This document shows, piece by piece, positions 9,322 to 19,038 of a stretch of DNA of 64,000 nucleotides. The notes beneath the pieces are model-generated. The model made no database searches, was not told the DNA's origin, and was given only the letters and a program-made list of their open reading frames with translations. The DNA is taken from NCBI RefSeq assembly GCF_947496485.1, contig NZ_CANMCZ010000005.1, positions 62,001 to 126,000 of the forward strand, given 5' to 3'. Position 1 is the stretch's first letter, and every line of letters begins with the position of its first letter. The DNA is from an uncultured Winogradskyella sp. (GTDB lineage: Bacteria; Bacteroidota; Bacteroidia; Flavobacteriales; Flavobacteriaceae). Position numbers and translations under genes: made by a program.

Positions 9322-10602
9322 ATGCAAACTTTACTTAAAATCCTAGTCTTAATATTTACAGTGTCACTTACTGCACAAAATACATACTTACATTGTGGTA
9401 AATTAATCGATACCAAATCCGGTAAAGTACTTACAGAGAAAACGATTGTAGTTTCAGGCAATAAGATTATTTCTGTTGAAAATGGTTATATTAACTCAAA
9501 GAATTCAGAAGATACAGTTGTTGATTTAAAATCTAAAACTGTAATGCCAGGCTTAATTGATATGCATGTTCATATTGAAAGTGAAACCAATCCAAAATCG
9601 TATTTAGAAGATTATACATTGAATGATGCTGATGTGGCTTTTAATTCTGTAAACTATGCAAAAGTATCTTTAATGAATGGTTTTACAACTGTTAGAGATT
9701 TAGGTGGTTCTGGTGTTAATGTTGCCCTAAGAAATGCAATAAACTCAGGAAAAATAGATGGTCCGAGAATTTTCACAGCTGAAAAAGCATTAGCAACTAC
9801 AGGCGGGCATGCAGACCCAACAAATGGTGCTAAGAAAAGTATTATGGGTAATCCAGGACCTAAAGAAGGCGTGGTTAATGGAGTGGAAGACGCAAAAAAA
9901 GCGGTGAGACAGCGTTACAAAAACGGTGCGGATTTAATTAAGATTACAGCAACAGGCGGTGTGTTGAGTGTTGCGAAAAGCGGACAGAACCCTCAGTTTT
10001 CTATTGAAGAAATAAAAGCAATTTGTGAAACGGCAAACGATTATGGTTTTCATGTTGCGGCACATGCACATGGAGATGAAGGAATGCAACGTGCTATTAT
10101 AGGCGGGGTAAAAACAATAGAGCATGGTACATTGATGAGTTCTGAAACTATGGAACTTATGAAAAAGCACGACGTATATTTAGTGCCAACAATAACTGCA
10201 GGAAAATTTGTTACTGAAAAAGCAAAAATTGCAGGATACTACCCTGAAATTATAGTTCCTAAAGCTTTAGATATTGGTCCTAAAATTCAAGATATGTTTG
10301 GTAGAGCATACAAAGCTGGTGTAGGCATTGCCTTTGGTACAGACGCAGCTGTTTTTTATCATGGAGATAATGGTAAAGAATTTGGTTATATGGTAGAAGC
10401 TGGAATGCCTGAAATGGAAACCCTACAAAGTGCAACAGTTACAAATGCTATGATTTTAAAAATGGAGAATAAAATTGGGCAGATAAGAGCAGGTTATTTG
10501 GCAGATATTATTGCTGTTGATGAAGATCCAACTAAGGATATTTCTACTATGGAAAATGTTTCTTTTGTTATGAAAAATGGCGTGATTTATAAAAATCAGT
10601 AG
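9322..10602 (+). CDS. Secreted amidohydrolase, Xaa-Pro dipeptidase/imidazolonepropionase-like
   Basis: This 426-residue metal-dependent amidohydrolase starts at the ATG at 9322. An upstream in-frame ATG inside galE would bury the signal peptide (MQTLLKILVLIFTVSLTAQ). Metal ligands of the superfamily are all visible: H82 and H84 (DMHVHIE), K207 (KITATGG, probably carbamylated), H248 (AAHAHG), H268 (IEHGT) and D341 (FGTDAAVF). It resembles the Sgx9260/prolidase-like subgroup that cleaves acyl-prolyl or cyclic amide bonds. The likely location is periplasm. Substrate is not known. Its place behind galE looks positional rather than functional. Confidence 0.85.
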   Translation: MQTLLKILVLIFTVSLTAQNTYLHCGKLIDTKSGKVLTEKTIVVSGNKIISVENGYINSKNSEDTVVDLKSKTVMPGLIDMHVHIESETNPKSYLEDYTLNDADVAFNSVNYAKVSLMNGFTTVRDLGGSGVNVALRNAINSGKIDGPRIFTAEKALATTGGHADPTNGAKKSIMGNPGPKEGVVNGVEDAKKAVRQRYKNGADLIKITATGGVLSVAKSGQNPQFSIEEIKAICETANDYGFHVAAHAHGDEGMQRAIIGGVKTIEHGTLMSSETMELMKKHDVYLVPTITAGKFVTEKAKIAGYYPEIIVPKALDIGPKIQDMFGRAYKAGVGIAFGTDAAVFYHGDNGKEFGYMVEAGMPEMETLQSATVTNAMILKMENKIGQIRAGYLADIIAVDEDPTKDISTMENVSFVMKNGVIYKNQ

Positions 10603-10736
10603 TTTCTCTATTTATCTACGAAAGTCACCTAAAAAAGTACTTCCTAAATATCGTTAAGCGTATTATAGCAAAGTTAAGTATTGTCTAGACTGCTAACTGA
10701 CACATTAAGCTATTTCTTGGATTTTTACTCTTTTAT

Positions 10737-10792
10737 TGTGTAAAATGCTAAAAAAAGGTAAACTTCTATCGGTTTTTACACATTTATGTCAT
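10737..10792. promoter_or_regulatory. Inverted repeat upstream of the AraC-type regulator gene
   Basis: TGTGTAAAA at 10737-10745 and its complement TTTTACACA at 10784-10792 are separated by 38 bases. They lie about 90-145 bases before the regulator start in an otherwise featureless 278-bp gap. They could be paired operator half-sites. AT-rich sequence gives such repeats by chance fairly often, so this is weak. Confidence 0.25.
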
Positions 10793-10880
10793 TTTTAAGA
10801 AGGTTTTAAGATTTTATTTCGTCTGTTGGATATAACTTTAAGATATATCAACTATCTTTTAATCAACTAAAAACCTAAAA

Positions 10881-12416
10881 ATGGCTTTTCTAAGACGAAT
10901 AGTAATATTTGTAGTCTTATTCTTGTTTTTTAATGAGAGTAACGCAACAGTCTATGGAAAACCGTATAATAATTTTAAAATCGAAGAATTATCAAATAAA
11001 GAATTAGATAGTATTCTCGAATATCAGAAAGCGAAAGACTCTCTAAAACGTGAAAACTTGATTAAAATTAACGAGTCTTTGCTGTCTAAAAACACAATAG
11101 ATTCGGTTTCTGTAAATAAGACTCTAGCCATTTTGTACTCTGAAAATAATAATGCAGAAAAGGCTTCAAAGCACATAAAAAAGTATATAAAATATACTCA
11201 AGATTTGTCAATCTTAAATGATCATGTGTTCTCAGACATAAAAAAAGAAGCATCATACAGTGATTTAATTAATGAATATAAACCACAGTTTAATTTTCTT
11301 GCCATTATACATGCATTAACAGGTATTATAGGAATTTTTATGGTCATAGTACTTTTTGGAAAAAAGAACTTAGATAGAACATCAGTTATGCTAATAGGGT
11401 TGTTCGTACTATTTCATTCTGTATTTATGTTGCATATAAGTCTGTTTGTCTCAAATTACAATTTAAAGTTTCCTCATTCTTTTTATATATCAACACCTTT
11501 TTCCTTTTTGTATGGACCGTTACTCTATTTTTATTTTAAGAGAGTTGTTCAGAATTACAGATTATCGTTTAAAGATTCTGTTCATTTAATACCAACATTA
11601 ATATTGATAATTTGGCTCATACCATTTTATACCTTAAGTGGTACTGAAAAGTTTTACTTACAAATGGATAATACACAGTCTGTTTTAATTGGCACTAAAG
11701 TAATAGTTTTATTAAAAGCTTTGTCATTATGCCTTTATGCGGCAGGAATTTATATTGTTTATAAAAACAAAACAGACAATAGAAAATTAGAAAATTCTGA
11801 AGTCAAAAGTAGAGCGCTGTGGGAGCGAAGCATTATGATTATTTTTGTGTGTTATGCCTTAGCTTATATCTTACATGGCGCAGTTGTAGTTAGATTTGTA
11901 GAATATACACCTTTTACTTATTTAAAAGCAATTTTTATGATTGCTATGATTTTTTATATAGCATTAATGTCAGGTCTTAGACCAGAAATTATTATGAATG
12001 CAAACGGCAATTCTAATAGTAGTAATAAATTACCGATAAAATACCAGAAGTCTAACCTTACACCTAGTCTTTCTAAAGAACTTAAAGAAAGGCTTATGGG
12101 TATGCTTACTAATGATAAAGTTTATAAAAATAATGATATAAGCTTGGAGTTACTATCAGAGACTTTAGGGACAACAAGACACAATACATCACAGGTTATC
12201 AACGAGCATTTTGACATGAGTTTCTACGATTTAGTAAATTATTTTAGAATTATGGAAGCAGTGGACATTTTTGATAAAGACCAGAAGCGTAACCTAAATA
12301 TTATAGAAGTGGCATATGAAGTGGGGTATAATAATAAAGTAACTTTTAACAAGGCGTTTAAGAAGCACATGAATCAAACGCCTTCCTCCTATTTAAGATC
12401 CATGCGTTTTGCTTAG
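10881..12416 (+). CDS. Membrane-bound AraC-family regulator (7TM plus HTH)
   Basis: This 511-residue protein has a signal-peptide-like N-terminus (LRRIVIFVVLFLFFNES), a Lys/Asp-rich, probably helical periplasmic segment (about 25-135) and about seven hydrophobic helices (138-370). The C-terminal AraC helix-turn-helix domain (about 405-511) has LELLSETLGTTRHNTSQVINE and the second HTH IIEVAYEVGYNNKVTFNKAFKKHMNQTPSSYL. Sensor-membrane-AraC proteins are a Bacteroidota speciality for sensing envelope or nutrient signals. Its position before SusC/SusD, same strand, suggests it controls that transport locus (inference). Confidence 0.85.
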   Translation: MAFLRRIVIFVVLFLFFNESNATVYGKPYNNFKIEELSNKELDSILEYQKAKDSLKRENLIKINESLLSKNTIDSVSVNKTLAILYSENNNAEKASKHIKKYIKYTQDLSILNDHVFSDIKKEASYSDLINEYKPQFNFLAIIHALTGIIGIFMVIVLFGKKNLDRTSVMLIGLFVLFHSVFMLHISLFVSNYNLKFPHSFYISTPFSFLYGPLLYFYFKRVVQNYRLSFKDSVHLIPTLILIIWLIPFYTLSGTEKFYLQMDNTQSVLIGTKVIVLLKALSLCLYAAGIYIVYKNKTDNRKLENSEVKSRALWERSIMIIFVCYALAYILHGAVVVRFVEYTPFTYLKAIFMIAMIFYIALMSGLRPEIIMNANGNSNSSNKLPIKYQKSNLTPSLSKELKERLMGMLTNDKVYKNNDISLELLSETLGTTRHNTSQVINEHFDMSFYDLVNYFRIMEAVDIFDKDQKRNLNIIEVAYEVGYNNKVTFNKAFKKHMNQTPSSYLRSMRFA

Positions 12417-12452
12417 AGTCCTAAATATCAATCTTACTTTTTTTTCTTTCTT

Positions 12453-12488
12453 GAGAATAGTTGAATTATGTAATTGAGAACTATTCTC
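12453..12488. terminator. Hairpin after the AraC-type gene; possible terminator or operator
   Basis: GAGAATAGTT at 12453 and AACTATTCTC ending at 12488 form a perfect 10-bp inverted repeat; the 16-base centre contains a further AATTA/TAATT palindrome. It lies 37 bases past the regulator stop, but only a weak T-rich tail follows. It could therefore be a terminator or a regulatory site for the SusC unit. Confidence 0.45.
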
Positions 12489-12650
12489 TATCTACACATT
12501 TGTTTTATTAAGTAGGTATAAACTTAAAAAAACTAATAGATAATGCTTATAAGTTATTACTATATGTGGCAGATATAGAAAACTTGTGTCTTGAGGGTAA
12601 ACTCATATAATTATCAAAAATAGTCTTTAGGGATTATTTTTAATGACTCT

Positions 12651-12899
12651 TTACTTTTCAGAAATTTCACTCTCAATTTTATCTAAAAACATTATACTGT
12701 TTTTAATCTTTGTCTCCAACCCTTCTCTTAGTGTCGTTAAAATGGTAAATACATAGTAATTATCTATCGGTATTAGTAAATCTTTATAGTCATTAACCTA
12801 AATATAATCTCTTCTTGGTTCTTTTACTTAAGCAATTGCAAAGGGAGGCAGTGTAGCCTTGCTTTAATTATGAAATATCCATGTTAACTTTAATTTCAT
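12651..12899 (-). pseudogene. Decayed reading frame in the 576-bp gap before SusC
   Basis: The gap 12417-12992 holds no intact gene. On the minus strand one frame from an ATG at 12899 to a TAA at 12651 is protein-like but interrupted by three in-frame stops. The last open part runs about 48 codons and includes VNDYKDLLIPIDNYYVFTIL and IMFLDKIESEISEK. VKEPRRDYI, just before one of the stops, also looks like real protein sequence. I do not recognise the family. It may be a gene remnant, or chance coding-like sequence in AT-rich DNA. The rest of the gap shows only the hairpin near 12453 and AT-rich promoter sequence close to SusC. Confidence 0.35.
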
Positions 12900-12992
12900 C
12901 AGAGTAATTATTTTAAGTTAGTCTTTAAAATATACTTCACTGCCAACCTTTCTTTTTGCAACAAGCTAACTGTATAATTTAAATTAAAATTT

Positions 12993-15900
12993 ATGAAAGT
13001 AAAAAATTATGGTTTGGTTCTGTTGTATTTATTTCTTGGAATTCAAATGGGATTTGCACAAGAAAAGATAATTACTGGAACTGTTACAACCGCTTCTGAT
13101 GGATTCCCATTGCCAGGGGCTAATGTTATTATTAAAGGGACATCAAGAGGTGTACAAAGTGACTTTGATGGAAAGTACTCCATTACGACATCGGTAGGTG
13201 ATATTTTGGTGTTTTCATATGTAGGTCAAAAAACTGTAGAGATAACAGTTGCAACAGCAAATGTGATTGATGTAAGTATGGAATCGGACAATGAATTGGA
13301 TGAGGTCATTGTAGTAGCTTATGGTACCCAAAAGAAAGAGGCTATTGTTGGTTCTGTTGCCGTAGTTTCAAGTGAAACACTAGAGAAACAACAAGTTACC
13401 TCACCATTAAGAGTTTTACAAGGAACTGTGGCTGGTATAAATTTAATTACAGCTGGCGGTCAGCCTGGAAATAATCCAAATTTTGTTATTAGAGGTTTCG
13501 GTAGTTTTAATGGAGCAAATAGTCCACTTATTGTAATAGATGGCGCACCATTTACAGGTAACCTAAATACGATTAGTCAAGATCAAATTGAATCTATATC
13601 TGTTTTAAAAGATGCATCTTCGGCTTCACTTTATGGGTCACGAGCTGCCAACGGAGTTGTTTTAATAACGACTAAAAGAGGAAAGAAGAATACTAAAACT
13701 AGCGTAAGAGTAAGAACTCAGTATGGTATTTCTAATCCTGCTGTGGGTATTCATGATATTGTAAATTCTGAAGATTATTTAAAACTAATGTGGTCTGCAC
13801 TTAGAAATGATAACTTATATAATTCAGGTCAATTATCTACAGATGCGGCTAACAATGCTTCAAACAATTTGATTCCGACTTTAGGTTATAATCCATATAG
13901 TCAAAATAACCCAGTAGGTCCAGATGGTAATTTAATTCAAGGAGCTAATCTATTGTGGGATACTGATTGGGAAGATGCGGTGTTAAGAGAAGATGTTCCA
14001 AGGATTAATCACAATATAAATATTTCTGGTGGTACAGAAAATACGAACTATTTTTTCTCTGTCGATTACTTAAGTGAAGACGGACCAGTAATTAAATCAG
14101 ATTTTGAAAGAATAGCTTCAAGAGTCGGATTAGATACACAAGTTAATGATTGGCTTAAATTAGGAATTACAAGTGGTTATTCGAGGTCTTATTCTAATAA
14201 TCCTGACCAAACTTCTGGAAGTACTACGCAAGCTATCTCATGGATATATAATGTTAATGGTATTTATCCACTCTTTGTAAGAGACGCTAATGGTAGTTTA
14301 ATTTTGGATGATAATGGTAATACTATATATGATTTAGGTAATGGTAACGGAAGGCCAATTGGTCAGCCAGTTAACTTTAATAGGCCAACTAACCAAGGTG
14401 AAAATATTTTAGCTTCTATATTATTAGGTAGTGAACAACGAATAAGAACAAACTTTCTAGGATCTGCATATGCTGAAATGAAATTCTTAAATAACTTCAC
14501 TTTTAGAACTACGCTGAATTACGAAAATTTTGTTTTTGATAGTCATAGTTTCAATGATGATGAGATTGGTGCTGCTTCTAATGTAGGAGGACGTGTTAGT
14601 AAGGCTAGAAACGTTACAACCGGTCTAAATGCAGTACAAGCGTTGAATTATAAAACGACTTTAGGTGATAAACACTCAATTTCATTTGATGTAATTTTTG
14701 AAGCTAATACTACAACAGCGGATACATTTAGAGCATCTGCCACAGGATTTTTGCCTGGCCAGGAAGAGTTAGGTAATGGAACTGTAGCTGAATCTTTTGG
14801 TGGTTTTAGAACTGAGCGTAGAATAGTTAGTTCGCTAGGAAGACTTGCTTATAATTATGATAGTAGATATTTTATTGAAGGGTCTTTTAGACAAGATAAA
14901 TCGTCTCAATTTAATGAAGACTTTAATACTGGTGAATTTTTCTCTATAGGTGGATCGTGGAATGTTTCAAATGAGAGCTTCATGGAGGATCTAGATTGGT
15001 TAAACAGCCTTAAGCTTAGAGCATCGTATGGGGAATTAGGTAATATTAGTATTCCAGGTGGATTTTTCCCTACTAGTTTCTTGTTTGGAGGAGCAAATTT
15101 TGGAGGCGTAGTGATATCTCCTGTAGAAGGCCAGCCAGCTAATTTGCCATCTGGCACTTTGCCAGATCCATCTCTACAATGGGAGACTTCTACAAACTTT
15201 AATTTGGGTATGGATTTTACGATATTTAATGGGGCACTTAGAGGAACTGTAGAATATTTTAAAAGAAGAAGTGAAGATTTAATTCAGGATATTACAGCTA
15301 CTCCATCACCAGGTGTGCCAACTGTTAGAGCAAATGCTGGTATAATTGAAAACTCTGGTTGGGAAGTTACTTTAAATAGTAATATACTTTCTAAGAATGA
15401 TTTCAGTTGGAGTGTAGGTGGTAATTTTTCTTTATTGAAGAATGAGATTATTCAAGTTTCTCCATTTACAGATAGACAAGTTCAAGGCACCAAGTTATGG
15501 GCTCCAGGAAATTCACTTTTTGAGTTTTTTATCAGGGAATGGGCTGGTGTTAACCCGGCAAATGGTGATGCACTATGGTATCAAGATGTTCTAGATGCAA
15601 ATGGAAATGTTACTGGAAGAGCGGTTACAAACGACTATGACCAAGCAACTCGTTATGAAACAGGAAAGGAATCCTTACCTGATATACAAGGCGGATTCAA
15701 TACAAACTTAAGATACAAGCAATTTGATCTTAGTGCTTTGTTTAATTTCAGTTTGGGTGGGTATTTGTTAGATACCGATTATTCTGGATTGGTTAATAAT
15801 TTTGATGCAGTAGGAGCATCAGCTCATCCAGACAACTTTAACGCATGGTCTCAACCAGGTGACATTACTGATTTCCCAAGGTTAACTACTTCTAATAATA

Positions 15901-16160
15901 ACTTTAACTCTCAATCAACAAGGTGGTTGTTTAAAAACGACTATGTGCGTCTTAAAAGTTTAACTGTTGGTTATAATTTACCTCAAGTTGCTTTAGAGGA
16001 TATAGGTTTATCGTCCGTAAGAGTTTATTTCCAAGGAGATAATTTGTTGACCTGGCAAACGCATGGAGGTATAGATCCAGAGCAAGCATTTAATGGGCTT
16101 ACAGCCAACAGATCACCTCTACAAAGAACATTTACGTTTGGGACATTAATTGAATTTTAA
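12993..16160 (+). CDS. SusC/RagA-family TonB-linked outer membrane transporter
   Basis: This 1055-residue outer membrane importer has a signal peptide ending near GFAQ, then a CarboxypepD_reg-like domain (ITGTVTTASDGFPLPGANVIIKGT, residues 25-110). A TonB box-like DEVIVVAYGTQKKEAIVGSV precedes the plug with VIRGFGSFNGANSPLIVIDG and ISVLKDASSASLYGSRAANGVVLITTK, the SusC signature. The rest is a 22-strand barrel. It imports an oligosaccharide or similar ligand delivered by the SusD lid encoded 9 bases downstream. No glycoside hydrolase is attached to this unit, so the substrate cannot be named. Confidence 0.93.
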   Translation: MKVKNYGLVLLYLFLGIQMGFAQEKIITGTVTTASDGFPLPGANVIIKGTSRGVQSDFDGKYSITTSVGDILVFSYVGQKTVEITVATANVIDVSMESDNELDEVIVVAYGTQKKEAIVGSVAVVSSETLEKQQVTSPLRVLQGTVAGINLITAGGQPGNNPNFVIRGFGSFNGANSPLIVIDGAPFTGNLNTISQDQIESISVLKDASSASLYGSRAANGVVLITTKRGKKNTKTSVRVRTQYGISNPAVGIHDIVNSEDYLKLMWSALRNDNLYNSGQLSTDAANNASNNLIPTLGYNPYSQNNPVGPDGNLIQGANLLWDTDWEDAVLREDVPRINHNINISGGTENTNYFFSVDYLSEDGPVIKSDFERIASRVGLDTQVNDWLKLGITSGYSRSYSNNPDQTSGSTTQAISWIYNVNGIYPLFVRDANGSLILDDNGNTIYDLGNGNGRPIGQPVNFNRPTNQGENILASILLGSEQRIRTNFLGSAYAEMKFLNNFTFRTTLNYENFVFDSHSFNDDEIGAASNVGGRVSKARNVTTGLNAVQALNYKTTLGDKHSISFDVIFEANTTTADTFRASATGFLPGQEELGNGTVAESFGGFRTERRIVSSLGRLAYNYDSRYFIEGSFRQDKSSQFNEDFNTGEFFSIGGSWNVSNESFMEDLDWLNSLKLRASYGELGNISIPGGFFPTSFLFGGANFGGVVISPVEGQPANLPSGTLPDPSLQWETSTNFNLGMDFTIFNGALRGTVEYFKRRSEDLIQDITATPSPGVPTVRANAGIIENSGWEVTLNSNILSKNDFSWSVGGNFSLLKNEIIQVSPFTDRQVQGTKLWAPGNSLFEFFIREWAGVNPANGDALWYQDVLDANGNVTGRAVTNDYDQATRYETGKESLPDIQGGFNTNLRYKQFDLSALFNFSLGGYLLDTDYSGLVNNFDAVGASAHPDNFNAWSQPGDITDFPRLTTSNNNFNSQSTRWLFKNDYVRLKSLTVGYNLPQVALEDIGLSSVRVYFQGDNLLTWQTHGGIDPEQAFNGLTANRSPLQRTFTFGTLIEF

Positions 16161-16169
16161 AAAATAAAA

Positions 16170-17624
16170 ATGATGAAAAATAAGAATAACAAATTTTGGT
16201 TTATACTGCCAATTGTAGTTGTAATCGTTACAAGTACTTTTTTGTCTTGTGAAAAAGATTTTATTGAAGAACCTTCAGACACTACAGGAGTTACTGATGA
16301 ATTAATTTTCTCTACAAGGGATAATGCTCAAACTTTTGTAAATGGGATTTTATCAAATTATAAAGGCCAATATGGAAATGTAGATGCTGGAGGCTTATAC
16401 GCTATGTATTTTGCAAGAGCTGTAAAGGGGAATGATATAATTCAAGATTTTAGTTGGTACACATTTGACTATGGACATGAAAATAGGGAACCTAATTTTA
16501 GAAGAACAAACTTTACTTGGGATTTTAATTATGAGAATATCAATTTTGCGAATACATTAATATTTGGAGTTAATAATAGTAATGGATTAAGTGATGACGA
16601 TAAAAGAGAGTTTATTGCAAAAGGTAAGTTTTTTAGAGGTTTTCACTTGTTTGAATTGGCTTTAGATTTTGCTCCAAATTACAACAATGATAGAAGTTTA
16701 GAAAGAATACCTATTTATACGACTCCTACATCATTAGAGACCGTTGGAGGTAATCCTCCAATGCCTATGAGTGAAGTTTATGGGCAAATTATTCAAGATT
16801 TAGAAGATGCTGTTGCAGATTTACCAGATTCTAGATTAGGTAAGAGTTTTATTAATAAGGCTGTTGCTCAAGCCGTTTTAACTCGTGTGTATGCTGTAAC
16901 TCAAGACAATTGGGCGAGAGTTTCAGACTTAGCTAGAAGTGCCTATGGCGGCAATGCTATGCAGGCAGTCCAATCATCTAACTGGGGAGCTGGTTTTGGA
17001 GATATGCAAGACCAAGAATGGATATGGGCTTTATTTCAAAATGGATCAGATGAGACTAACTTTTTCTGGGGGCATGCCGCTCCTATGATGGATCACTTAA
17101 CTTTGAGTTATAATGCCTCATACATAGATCCAGATTTTGTATCAGAATTCTCTTCAACAGATGTTAGAAATACTTTTATAGATATATATGGTGTCTCAGC
17201 TACAACACCTTGGAGAGAGTTTGTTTCAACCAAATATGCATTTACTTTTAGTTCTGATATTCCATTAATAAGAAAGTCAGAAATGGTTTTGTTTGATGCA
17301 GAAGCGCAATACCATCTTGGAAATATACAAGAAGCCAGAGACCTTTTGTTTGCTTTGCAATCTGCTAGAGATTCTAATTCTATTGTTACGACCAATTCTG
17401 GACAAGCACTATTGAATGAAATTTTGCTAGAAAGAAAAAAAGAGTTTTATGGAGAATTTGGACCTCAATGGTTTGATGCTAAACGCTATAATCTGCCTAT
17501 AAATAGAAATGATATTCATAGAATTTCTATTGACATACCTTCTAATAGCAATCTATTTTTCTTAAAAATCCCAGAGGATGAAATAGATTTAAATGAGAAC
17601 TATGCAGGATTTAACAATATTTAA
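16170..17624 (+). CDS. SusD/RagB-family substrate-binding outer membrane lipoprotein
   Basis: This 484-residue protein has a lipoprotein signal peptide with lipidated C27 (STFLSCEKD). It carries the SusD/RagB helical fold: an N-terminal IEEPSDTTGVTDE region, the TPR-like KGKFFRGFHLFELALDFAPN helix and the C-terminal LLNEILLERKKEFYGEFGPQWFDAKRYN block, which is the family hallmark. It forms the lid on SusC and presents ligand to it. Two adjacent Met codons offer alternative starts at 16170 and 16173. It is co-transcribed with SusC and with the lipoprotein gene 17 bases downstream. Confidence 0.92.
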   Translation: MMKNKNNKFWFILPIVVVIVTSTFLSCEKDFIEEPSDTTGVTDELIFSTRDNAQTFVNGILSNYKGQYGNVDAGGLYAMYFARAVKGNDIIQDFSWYTFDYGHENREPNFRRTNFTWDFNYENINFANTLIFGVNNSNGLSDDDKREFIAKGKFFRGFHLFELALDFAPNYNNDRSLERIPIYTTPTSLETVGGNPPMPMSEVYGQIIQDLEDAVADLPDSRLGKSFINKAVAQAVLTRVYAVTQDNWARVSDLARSAYGGNAMQAVQSSNWGAGFGDMQDQEWIWALFQNGSDETNFFWGHAAPMMDHLTLSYNASYIDPDFVSEFSSTDVRNTFIDIYGVSATTPWREFVSTKYAFTFSSDIPLIRKSEMVLFDAEAQYHLGNIQEARDLLFALQSARDSNSIVTTNSGQALLNEILLERKKEFYGEFGPQWFDAKRYNLPINRNDIHRISIDIPSNSNLFFLKIPEDEIDLNENYAGFNNI

Positions 17625-17641
17625 TTTTAAAAAAAAATAAT

Positions 17642-18409
17642 ATGAAAAAAGTTTTATTAGGAGCTTTGGTTTTATTTGCTTTATTAATTGTTGCTTGTGA
17701 CAATGATATAGAACCTGATGTTCCAAGTGTTTCCGATTATGATTTCATAAGTTTTCAAGATGATAATTATGCTTTCGAAGTCAACCAAGGGGATTCTAGT
17801 ACACATCCAATATCAATTTATAGTTCTAGAATTTCTTCTTCAGATAGGGTTATAGAATTGGCAGTTGTACCATTAGACCCTAATGATCCTAGCCAAGGAA
17901 CAAATATAGATGCAAGTCTCTATACTGTGCCAGCTTCAGTAATAATTCCAGCAAATCAAAGTTCAGTTGAGTTTGATGTGACCATTACAGATGATGGTCT
18001 CGACTCTAGTAGTAGATTGGTTTTGGATTTTGCTAATTCTGTTACAGATTTATCTCCTCACTCTATTGTCATGGGTATTGAAATAGTATGTCCTATCAAT
18101 GAATTACTGTTTGATATAACGTTTGATAATTATGCCGAAGAAACGAGTTGGGAGCTTTACGATCTCAATGGAGTATCTCCAGTCTTATTAGAATCAGGTG
18201 GCGGTTACGGGGATTTGGATGATCAAACAATACAAATAAGACTATGTATTGGCAGTGGTAATTTTGGTTTCGTTATTTATGATGCTTATTCTGATGGTAT
18301 TTGCTGTAATTTTGGCTCAGGATCTTATAGTTTAACACTTAATGGTGAAGAATTTTTTACTGGAGGTTCCTTTGGTGCTAACGAAGCTACAAGTTTTACT
18401 GCACCATAA
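17642..18409 (+). CDS. Surface lipoprotein of the SusCD unit (SusE-position, possible ligand-binding)
   Basis: This 255-residue lipoprotein has lipidated Cys19 (LLIVACDND). Residues 30-145 look like a Calx-beta/DUF1735-type beta-sandwich (DFISFQDDNYAFEVNQGD, then VIIPANQSSVEFDVTITDD). From Cys150 a second beta domain follows (DITFDNYAEETSWELYD, YDAYSDGICCNFGSGSYSL) of a kind often attached to secreted flavobacterial proteins. Its place after SusD matches surface glycan- or ligand-binding proteins. No enzyme motif is visible. Function is inferred from position and architecture. Confidence 0.7.
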   Translation: MKKVLLGALVLFALLIVACDNDIEPDVPSVSDYDFISFQDDNYAFEVNQGDSSTHPISIYSSRISSSDRVIELAVVPLDPNDPSQGTNIDASLYTVPASVIIPANQSSVEFDVTITDDGLDSSSRLVLDFANSVTDLSPHSIVMGIEIVCPINELLFDITFDNYAEETSWELYDLNGVSPVLLESGGGYGDLDDQTIQIRLCIGSGNFGFVIYDAYSDGICCNFGSGSYSLTLNGEEFFTGGSFGANEATSFTAP

Positions 18410-18430
18410 AGTGTTTATGCTAAGCTTATA

Positions 18431-18472
18431 AATCAAAAAAGGGCCTCGTGATAATGAGAACCTTTTTTGATT
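18431..18472. terminator. Bidirectional terminator between the SusCD unit and lspA
   Basis: AATCAAAAAAGG (18431-18442) is the exact reverse complement of CCTTTTTTGATT (18461-18472), with an additional short CTC/GAG pairing inside. The paired A and T runs allow termination in both directions between the convergent genes. Confidence 0.75.
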
Positions 18473-18534
18473 TATTTTTATTCTAAACTATAACTGGTTA
18501 TAATTGTAATTAAATTTTTATACTAAGAATTGTT

Positions 18535-19026
18535 TTAGGCCGTTTTCTTTTTACCAAAAAGACCACTGAATAATAACATAATCATTCCAGTAGTAACAGA
18601 GAGGTCAGCAACATTAAAAATACCAGTTTTAATTGTTTCTGTAATTTTTATAAAAAAGAAATCTGTCACTTCACCAAAAACTATACGATCAAAGACATTT
18701 GCAATACCTCCACCAACAATACAACAAAAGGCAATTAAACTCAAACGATCTAATTCTTTTGTTTTAAAGATGTAATAAATTACATAGCCAAGAACTAAAG
18801 TAGGTAATATAAGAAGAAAAATAAGTTTTAAAGTTGGATTCATATCACTACCCATACCTAAGAAAGCTCCTTGATTTTCAACCCAAATTAATTGAAAGTA
18901 ATCTTTTATAACATTGATTTCGCCTTTACCTCCTCTAACCATGGTTGTTCTAACTATAATTTTTGAAATCTGGTCAATAGCAATATTAAATGCTATTAGA
19001 AGTACAATAAATAAGTTTCTATTCAA
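18535..19026 (-). CDS. lspA: Lipoprotein signal peptidase (signal peptidase II)
   Basis: This 163-residue inner-membrane aspartyl protease removes signal peptides from prolipoproteins after lipidation. Four hydrophobic helices are visible. The catalytic aspartates are D113 (ANVFDRIVFG) and D141 (FNVADLSVT). D18 (AIDQISK), N51 (VENQGAFLG) and D122 (VTDFF) match other conserved positions. Length is normal. The gene lies 12 bases after fabD on the same strand, probably one operon. The many lipoproteins in this window would be its clients. Confidence 0.93.
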   Translation of the reverse strand: MNRNLFIVLLIAFNIAIDQISKIIVRTTMVRGGKGEINVIKDYFQLIWVENQGAFLGMGSDMNPTLKLIFLLILPTLVLGYVIYYIFKTKELDRLSLIAFCCIVGGGIANVFDRIVFGEVTDFFFIKITETIKTGIFNVADLSVTTGMIMLLFSGLFGKKKTA

Positions 19027-19038
19027 AACAATAGGTGA

